From contig CAZGYB010000004.1 in the NCBI GenBank assembly GCA_964530235.1, forward strand, positions 73,892-137,891: a DNA stretch of 64,000 nucleotides, read 5' to 3'. The notes beneath the pieces are model-generated. The model ran no database searches, was not told where the DNA came from, and was given only the letters and a program-made list of their open reading frames with translations. This document shows, in pieces, positions 59,324 through 64,000 of this stretch. Every line of letters starts with the position of its first letter. Positions within the stretch are counted from its first letter, which is position 1. The translations under genes were made by a program, and so were the position numbers. This stretch comes from UM-FILTER-33-9 sp964530235. GTDB lineage: Bacteria > Patescibacteriota > Microgenomatia > UBA1406 > GWC2-37-13.

Positions 59324-59833
59324 TTAAATTTTAAACAGGAGCGTTTCTTTATGTTCTTCAATATTAATAAAATCATCCGCGATTTCGACAAGCTCATGAT
59401 TTGCTGTTTTCTTAAAGGCAGTAACCTCAACAAGGCATCCTACTGATTGTTGCAGATAGTTGACTACAGGTTTAAAATCTCCATCTCCTGATACCAGTAC
59501 GATTGAGTCAACTTTTTGCCCGAGTCGGATGGCATCCATAGCTATCCCTAAGTCCCAATCCCCTTTTTTCGCCCCCCCAAAAAAAGTCTGGAGCGGTTTT
59601 TCCTTTACTTCGAATCCTGCCGAATTTAACGCATCAAAAAAATCATTCTCCTTTTCTGTTGGATCAGCTTTTATTACATATGCAATTGCACGGACTAAAA
59701 GTCGGCCATGCAGGACAAGCTGTAGAAGATTTTTAAAATGCACCCGTGCTTTATACAAATTTTTAGCTGAGTAGTAGAGATTTTGAACATCAACAAGTAC
59801 CACAACACGTTGGTCAGGATTTCGAACAATCAT
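59324..59833 (-). CDS. NYN-domain protein (LabA/DUF88)
   Basis: The 169-residue protein has the NYN nuclease-like acidic residues in VLVDVQNLYYSAKNLY, KKGDWDLGIAMDAIRL and VSGDGDFKPVVNYL. The fold is that of PIN-like ribonucleases, and LabA/DUF88 proteins are thought to process or bind RNA. It covers the whole length of the domain without additional modules. Its promoter lies in the end of the upstream gene. Confidence 0.85.
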   Translation of the reverse strand: MIVRNPDQRVVVLVDVQNLYYSAKNLYKARVHFKNLLQLVLHGRLLVRAIAYVIKADPTEKENDFFDALNSAGFEVKEKPLQTFFGGAKKGDWDLGIAMDAIRLGQKVDSIVLVSGDGDFKPVVNYLQQSVGCLVEVTAFKKTANHELVEIADDFINIEEHKETLLFKI

Positions 59834-59844
59834 AGAAAAATAAA

Positions 59845-59873
59845 TAAATAACTAACTCTATTTTAATTGTCAA
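59845..59873 (-). promoter_or_regulatory. promoter of the NYN gene
   Basis: TTGACA (59873 to 59868), a 17-nt spacer and TATTTA (59850 to 59845) on the minus strand, ending 11 nt before ATG 59833. The -35 overlaps the last codons of the upstream gene. Confidence 0.6.
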
Positions 59874-60939
59874 TATGTAATTGGTCAAGCAAAAACGGTC
59901 CGCGAGAAAATATTCCAAAATCAAACTCACTGAGATTTTGAATTTTTTGTTCCGTCACTGTTTCGAAGTCTGAACCGTTTGCCGAGTAATAAATAGTTGT
60001 TCGGTTTGCTTTTTTGGTAAATCTGATCCAGAGCGGACTTTGAATGGTATACAGTTCATTCAGTTTTCCCGACGCAACAAAAACATTTTTTGTATGAGGA
60101 GTTTGTTCAAGCTTCCATCGGTTTTCATAATTCAGCGAAAAAATGTATTCTGACTGTTTATTGTTTTTTGGAGAAAGCATGAACCCGATACTTCCTTTTC
60201 CGAGCGGAACTGCAAGAAAGGTTGCGGTCATATTTTTGACTTTGGGTGAGTCGGGAAAAAATAGGGTATTTATTCCTTGAGAAAAAACATGAAGATATGA
60301 GCGGTTACCGACTGTTTTTGCAGAGATGAACTGAGGCATTAATGCTTTAATCTTACTAAGATATGGGCTTTTTCTTTTTTCCGCCCATACTCGATCAAGA
60401 GTGATTTGCACGGTTTGATTTTTTTGGGCAGTCAGTTGAAATATAATTGATGATATTGCTTGCGAAGACGAAATAGGAATAGATACACGGTTCCATCCCG
60501 GGTGAAGCGGAGGGACAACAAAGGATGATTTAGAATCCTGTTCATTCTGTATTGAAAGGCTAAAAGTGTCAATTTGATCAGCAACGGTTTGGTTGTCTGC
60601 ATAGACAAGGAGGTGTAGTTCGTTGGAGTTGTTGAGCGACACTCTTTTGTTGAGGGTAATTTCCTGAGAGTTTGGATACTGGGAGAAAAAATTAATTCCG
60701 GTGTTTCCGTCTACTGATCTTTCCGTATCAAATGTGAAATTCCCTGTCCAGTTCTCTCCTTCAGTGCAAGATGCGATTTCGACCGATGCATTTTGGTCAA
60801 TCGAGTTCATCTCAAAAAAGAAAGACGTGTTGCTTAAAGAAGAATATTTTCCACTTAATATGTAAACAAAGGTAAGAAAAAAAAACACTAAACTCACTGC
60901 TCCGAATAAAAAAAGACGCTTTCTATAATAATCATTCAT
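59863..60939 (-). CDS. membrane-anchored beta-rich surface protein
   Basis: The chosen product has 358 residues: a membrane helix at about 8-28, then two beta-rich domains. The first (about 45-175) has a galactose-binding/CBM-like pattern. The second (about 190-355) has the GSIGFMLSPKNN, WIRFTKKANRTTIYYSANGSDFETV pattern seen in concanavalin-like lectin or DUF1349 domains. It may bind glycans at the cell surface. I chose ATG 60939 since the longer in-frame start lies inside the dispersed repeat and GGAAAGAG precedes 60939. Confidence 0.55.
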   Translation of the reverse strand: MNDYYRKRLFLFGAVSLVFFFLTFVYILSGKYSSLSNTSFFFEMNSIDQNASVEIASCTEGENWTGNFTFDTERSVDGNTGINFFSQYPNSQEITLNKRVSLNNSNELHLLVYADNQTVADQIDTFSLSIQNEQDSKSSFVVPPLHPGWNRVSIPISSSQAISSIIFQLTAQKNQTVQITLDRVWAEKRKSPYLSKIKALMPQFISAKTVGNRSYLHVFSQGINTLFFPDSPKVKNMTATFLAVPLGKGSIGFMLSPKNNKQSEYIFSLNYENRWKLEQTPHTKNVFVASGKLNELYTIQSPLWIRFTKKANRTTIYYSANGSDFETVTEQKIQNLSEFDFGIFSRGPFLLDQLHIDN

Positions 60940-61005
60940 AACTCTTTCCGTATAGTATATACCCTTCCTGCGACAGTTTGTTAAGTGTAACATGATATTT
61001 GGGTG

Positions 61006-61107
61006 ATATAAACCCGACGTCATTGAAAATGGAACCAATATGAGTCGGGATAACCGCTAGTAAGCTCTATTAGTAGATTTATTGGTTGCAAATTGAGCTA
61101 CGATCGG
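61006..61107. repeat. dispersed ~100-bp repeat, copy 2 (upstream of obg)
   Basis: Partner of 18803-18903 with near-identical ends and diverged middle. Its right end provides the TTGCAA -35 box of obg. Its left end covers the upstream in-frame start codons of the divergent surface protein gene. Confidence 0.8.
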
Positions 61108-61113
61108 TATACT
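61086..61113 (+). promoter_or_regulatory. promoter of obg
   Basis: TTGCAA (61086-61091), a 16-nt spacer and TATACT (61108-61113), ending 7 nt before ATG 61121; leaderless mRNA expected. Confidence 0.7.
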
Positions 61114-61120
61114 TACCTTT

Positions 61121-62065
61121 ATGTTCATCGATGAAGTTCGAGTTACCATTCGTGCCGGTAAGGGTGGAAACGGAAAGGTTTCATTCTTCCGAAACAGAAG
61201 AGGTCCGGATGGAGGTAACGGCGGAAAAGGCGGGAGCGTGTATGCGGAATGCGATCCTACCATGAATTCTCTGTCCAAATATGTTGAAACAAATCGGATT
61301 CACGCTGAAGATGGTGAGCCGGGCGGGAGCAACAGACGGTCTGGAATACAGGGAAAAGATCGTATACTTTTTGTTCCTCATGGAACTGTTATTATTGATG
61401 AAGATTCTGGGGGTGAGTTAGAAATTCATCAAGGGGACGGAAAAATACTTCTTTGCGCAGGAGGGGTTGGGGGTTTTGGAAACGATATGTTCAAGTCTGC
61501 AACCGTACAGACTCCACGGTATGCGGAGCCGGGAAAACTAGGACAAAAAAAGCATCTGAAACTAGTGCTCAAACTTATTGCAGATGTGGGACTCATTGGA
61601 CTACCGAATGCAGGGAAAAGCAGTTTGCTCAACGAATTGACTCATGCAAAAGCAAGAGTTGCTCCCTATCCTTTTACGACACTTGAGCCGAATTTAGGTT
61701 CCTGTTGCGGAAAAATTCTTGCAGATATTCCCGGACTTATCGAAGGAGCTTCAATGGGAAAAGGATTGGGCTCCTCGTTTTTAAAACATATTGAAAAGGT
61801 AAGACTTCTTCTGCACTGCGTTTCTGTTGAGTCTTTGAAATGTTTAAAGGACTATGAAACAGTGAGAACAGAGTTAGGAACTCATCATCACAGTCTGCTT
61901 GAAAAAAAATCTATTGTTCTTTTGACAAAAGTTGATCTTGTATCTGAAAAAAAAGTGAGTGAGCTTGTCGATGAATTTAAGGATTTGGGTATCAAGGCTT
62001 TTCCCGTCTCGGTTTACGATGTAGATCGTTTGGAGGAAATTAAAAGGATTATTGAGAAAGAGTAA
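61121..62065 (+). CDS. obg: GTPase Obg/CgtA
   Basis: The 314-residue protein has the glycine-rich Obg fold (VTIRAGKGGNGKVSFF, GPDGGNGGKGGSVY, GVGGFGNDMF) in residues 1-153. The GTPase domain has G1 GLPNAGKS (160-167), switch PFTTLEP, G3 DIPG (202-205) and G4 TKVD (269-272). It lacks the C-terminal OCT domain of some Firmicute proteins. Obg assists late 50S subunit assembly and stress signalling. The 3' end overlaps the opposing AlkD-like gene by 17 nt. Confidence 0.95.
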   Translation: MFIDEVRVTIRAGKGGNGKVSFFRNRRGPDGGNGGKGGSVYAECDPTMNSLSKYVETNRIHAEDGEPGGSNRRSGIQGKDRILFVPHGTVIIDEDSGGELEIHQGDGKILLCAGGVGGFGNDMFKSATVQTPRYAEPGKLGQKKHLKLVLKLIADVGLIGLPNAGKSSLLNELTHAKARVAPYPFTTLEPNLGSCCGKILADIPGLIEGASMGKGLGSSFLKHIEKVRLLLHCVSVESLKCLKDYETVRTELGTHHHSLLEKKSIVLLTKVDLVSEKKVSELVDEFKDLGIKAFPVSVYDVDRLEEIKRIIEKE

Positions 62066-62759
62066 TTTTCCCTTTGAGATATTTCTGTCTTGTTTCTTCC
62101 GGAAACCGTTCAATTGCATACCGCAACATGGTGCGGGGCATTTTTTGATAATTCTTGCGAAGAAACACCTCTTCAGCTTTTCTGTCTCGTTTTCCGATTT
62201 CACGGAGCATCCACCCAACTGCTTTGTGGATCAGATCATGGGAATCGGAAAGTAATAAATAAGCAATGTGAAATGCTTCGTTAAAGACACTGTTTCTTAT
62301 AAATGCAAAACACGATATGATTGCAATTCTCCGTTCCCAGAGACTCTTTGATTTTGCCAAACGCATCAAAATCGCCTTATCTTTATTATGTAAGTATGCG
62401 CCAAGAATATGATGTGCGGATAGGTCAACGAGATCCCAGTTATTGATATACCGCGTGTGACCGAGATACAGACGCACGATTTTTTTTTGTTTTGAAGGAG
62501 TGGCTTTTGGATATTGGAGAGTTAAAATAAGAAGTGCGGTAAGCCTGAATTCGTGATAAGGATTAACAAGGAGTTTTTGTATATTTTTGAGGTTGAGATG
62601 TTTGAACTGTTTTGCTATGCGTCGCTGCTCCGGCACCGTTATTCCCAAAAACCGATCTCCTTCCCCATACTGATTTTTTCCGGTTTTAAAGAAACGCATC
62701 AAATGAACTGCTTTTTTTGGGTTTCCGGCTTTGAGAAGTTCTTTTGTTATTTCAACCAT
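62049..62759 (-). CDS. DNA alkylation repair protein (AlkD-like)
   Basis: The 236-residue all-helical protein has the AlkD HEAT-like pattern: FFKTGKNQYGEGDRFLGITVPEQR, YINNWDLVDLSAHHILGAYL, LWERRIAIISCFAFI, LIHKAVGWMLREIGKRD and the late YAIERFPEETRQKYL. Family members excise N3- and N7-alkylated purines from DNA. The key Trp and Asp positions (NNWDLVD) are kept. It overlaps the membrane-anchored gene by 13 nt. Confidence 0.9.
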   Translation of the reverse strand: MVEITKELLKAGNPKKAVHLMRFFKTGKNQYGEGDRFLGITVPEQRRIAKQFKHLNLKNIQKLLVNPYHEFRLTALLILTLQYPKATPSKQKKIVRLYLGHTRYINNWDLVDLSAHHILGAYLHNKDKAILMRLAKSKSLWERRIAIISCFAFIRNSVFNEAFHIAYLLLSDSHDLIHKAVGWMLREIGKRDRKAEEVFLRKNYQKMPRTMLRYAIERFPEETRQKYLKGKITLSQ

Positions 62760-63304
62760 TCCTCTGATCGCAACTGAATTAATTCTCTATCTCCCCACAC
62801 AAAAATTATTTTTTCAGGATCAGCCCCTTTTTCCGTGATCCAGGTGCGAACAGCTTTTACCGACTCAAGAAAACTTTTTTTTGTCTTCGGGAATTCGGGG
62901 TCACTTGGAGGAATACCGTAATCAATATCAAATATGTTTATGAGAAGCGTCCAGGATGTAGTTTGTGATTCTGGCCCGGGGATAACGATTGAGACCGGTC
63001 CTACGCTCGTTTTGAGAGTGGTGGTATAGGGAAGATAGGGTGATAATTTTTTGATTTCCTGCAAAGAAACTGATATGCGCGGATCCTCCAAATTAACACC
63101 GCCCCCCTTCTCCTTCGGATAGGTGGGGAGAAGTTCTGCCTGTGTTTTTCTCGGTGTTGGTGAAGGTGTACTGAGCGTATTTTGAATAACGGTTGTTTTA
63201 TGAGAAAGCAGAGAAACAAAATAAATAAGGATACTGAGAACAAAAATGGATACTATAACTAAAATAAGTATGATGTGTTTGTTGAAAAAGAGTGTTGGTT
63301 TCAT
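62747..63304 (-). CDS. membrane-anchored hypothetical protein
   Basis: The 185-residue product has an N-terminal membrane helix (about 10-33), a Pro/Thr/Ser linker (STPSPTPRKTQ), and an extracytoplasmic domain of about 120 residues with IRISVSLQEIKK-like helix and strands (WTLLINIFDIDYGIPP, KIIFVWGDRELI). I do not recognise the family. It overlaps the lysozyme-like gene by 4 nt and the AlkD-like gene by 13 nt, so it sits in an operon. Confidence 0.55.
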   Translation of the reverse strand: MKPTLFFNKHIILILVIVSIFVLSILIYFVSLLSHKTTVIQNTLSTPSPTPRKTQAELLPTYPKEKGGGVNLEDPRISVSLQEIKKLSPYLPYTTTLKTSVGPVSIVIPGPESQTTSWTLLINIFDIDYGIPPSDPEFPKTKKSFLESVKAVRTWITEKGADPEKIIFVWGDRELIQLRSEEWLK

Positions 63305-64000
63305 AAATTTCCAGAAATAAGCCTCATAACGGTTACTGCTCCTGGGTATGGATACAGACGTGCCGGATTACATGGTGTTAAGTCCGCACAATATACCAAA
63401 TACATAGTATCATGTTTTGCATCAAATAAACTGAGTGGGTAGGGGTCGTCCTCGCCATAAAACTCTCTCGGACAATGATTATAAGGAGTTCGATCGCAGT
63501 TTCTGTTTCCTCCTCCGTTATACCTCGAAAATGCCGTTACAACATCCTGAAAAGAAGAAGGAATCCGGCCGATTTTTCCTTTGAGATGGTTTCCTGCATA
63601 AATTGCGCTGTCCGCGAGAGTTCTAAATCCACAACCGCCCCCAGGAAGCGGAATAGGAATTCCCGGTCCGGTTCTTCCGCTACTGCATCCGCCTCCTCTT
63701 ACGATATCAGGCTCATTACTGCCGATAGTCCTTCCACTTACCAAAGAATTATTTGACCCGCATCTTCCCTCAAGATAATGGATCGCAGCTAAAACCAGCC
63801 AGGGTACCCCGGTTGCAGAATGCGCTTGTTCATATACCGCTCGGTTGTTATTGCAGATTTGCACCCTTCCTTGAAATGCAAGCGCTTTATTTGAAATGGG
63901 CGGAATGGGATTGGGAAACAGTTCCCCCGGAGGGTATGGTACATTTGTCGGCGTCGGCACCCCAGCGGGTACGGTTGGACTGGGATAGGTGCTGGGGATA
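63301..64000 (-). CDS. lysozyme-like secreted protein with Pro/Thr linker (partial)
   Basis: The frame is open to the window end, so the N-terminus is missing; the visible part starts in a YPSPTVPAGVPTPTN linker. The remaining domain has GVPWLVLAAIHYLEGRCG, with the likely catalytic glutamate, and AFSRYNGGG, both typical of lysozyme/lytic transglycosylase-like folds. Paired cysteines suggest disulfides in an extracellular protein. It probably cleaves peptidoglycan. Internal GTG and ATG codons are not good starts. Confidence 0.7.
   Translation of the reverse strand, partial: IPSTYPSPTVPAGVPTPTNVPYPPGELFPNPIPPISNKALAFQGRVQICNNNRAVYEQAHSATGVPWLVLAAIHYLEGRCGSNNSLVSGRTIGSNEPDIVRGGGCSSGRTGPGIPIPLPGGGCGFRTLADSAIYAGNHLKGKIGRIPSSFQDVVTAFSRYNGGGNRNCDRTPYNHCPREFYGEDDPYPLSLFDAKHDTMYLVYCADLTPCNPARLYPYPGAVTVMRLISGNL

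Noticed and set aside
61006..61113. Minus-strand reading of the dispersed repeat as a tRNA gene
   Set aside because: GATCGTAGCTCAAT resembles a tRNA 5' half but no acceptor, anticodon or T stem can be completed.
1..64000. CRISPR arrays, rRNA genes, insertion sequences, prophage
   Set aside because: I looked for regularly spaced repeats, transposase or integrase motifs and rRNA landmarks and saw none.

Overview
The window looks like a dense, AT-rich chromosomal segment of a Candidate Phyla Radiation (Patescibacteria) bacterium, most likely of the Microgenomates group. I infer this from gene content and style and have not placed it by phylogeny. Genes are tightly packed and often overlap by 1-50 nt. 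Many secreted or membrane-anchored proteins carry Thr/Pro-rich tracts. Several encoded types are familiar from that group: a membrane-anchored double-AAA Clp-like ATPase, a MurF-like ligase with membrane helices, an MgtC/DUF4010 protein, DUF2207, and SipW/TasA-like pairs. TGA reads as stop throughout. There is no rRNA, CRISPR array, transposase or phage gene. Four tRNA genes are present: His, Leu, Ile and Val.

Layout. 1-8.1 kb is a cell-surface region: the end of a family 2 glycosyltransferase, a Cys/Pro-rich secreted protein, a heparinase II/III-like lyase with a dockerin-like end coupled to a membrane-anchored cohesin/dockerin protein, and a four-gene locus with two SipW-type signal peptidases and two TasA/camelysin-like substrates. 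8.3-22 kb mixes housekeeping and orphan genes: a 40-codon ORF in its own promoter-terminator cassette, DUF4010, HflX, a histidine phosphatase, Nudix, two unassigned proteins, a nucleotidyltransferase abutting tRNA-His, a type IV pilin, an UlaG-like hydrolase, DnaB, a CDGSH protein, PAP2, HAD, a methyltransferase and DUF2207. 22-29 kb is a pyrimidine block: a diverged uracil-phosphoribosyltransferase-like gene, then pyrB-carA-carB, each unit behind a leader with a terminator hairpin, facing a thymidylate kinase with an extra N-terminal domain. 29.8-44.9 kb holds the Clp-like ATPase, glycosyltransferases, a double ATP-grasp protein, leucyl aminopeptidase, a CBS protein, methyltransferases, Lgt and a DksA-type protein. 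45-50 kb has a cation/proton antiporter, a LytR-C-like protein, a TPR protein and YebC. An unexplained 840-bp gene-free stretch with inverted repeats follows. 51-64 kb has an aminotransferase, an ABC exporter, a FemAB/aminotransferase/MurF-like cell-wall cluster, DsbA-like, NYN, Obg, an AlkD-like protein and a partial lysozyme-like protein.

Expression style. At many transcription-unit starts a good -10 hexamer ends only 5-9 nt before the start codon, so the mRNAs should be leaderless or nearly so. This moved several starts to an internal ATG. Two protein genes begin 1-2 nt after a tRNA 3' end on the same strand, so tRNA processing itself could create leaderless mRNAs. The strongest candidate for an undescribed system is the pyrimidine block. 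It combines a promoter, a short leader ORF, a U run and a terminator whose U-tract runs into the pyrB start codon, preceded by a UPRT-like gene with a similar leader.
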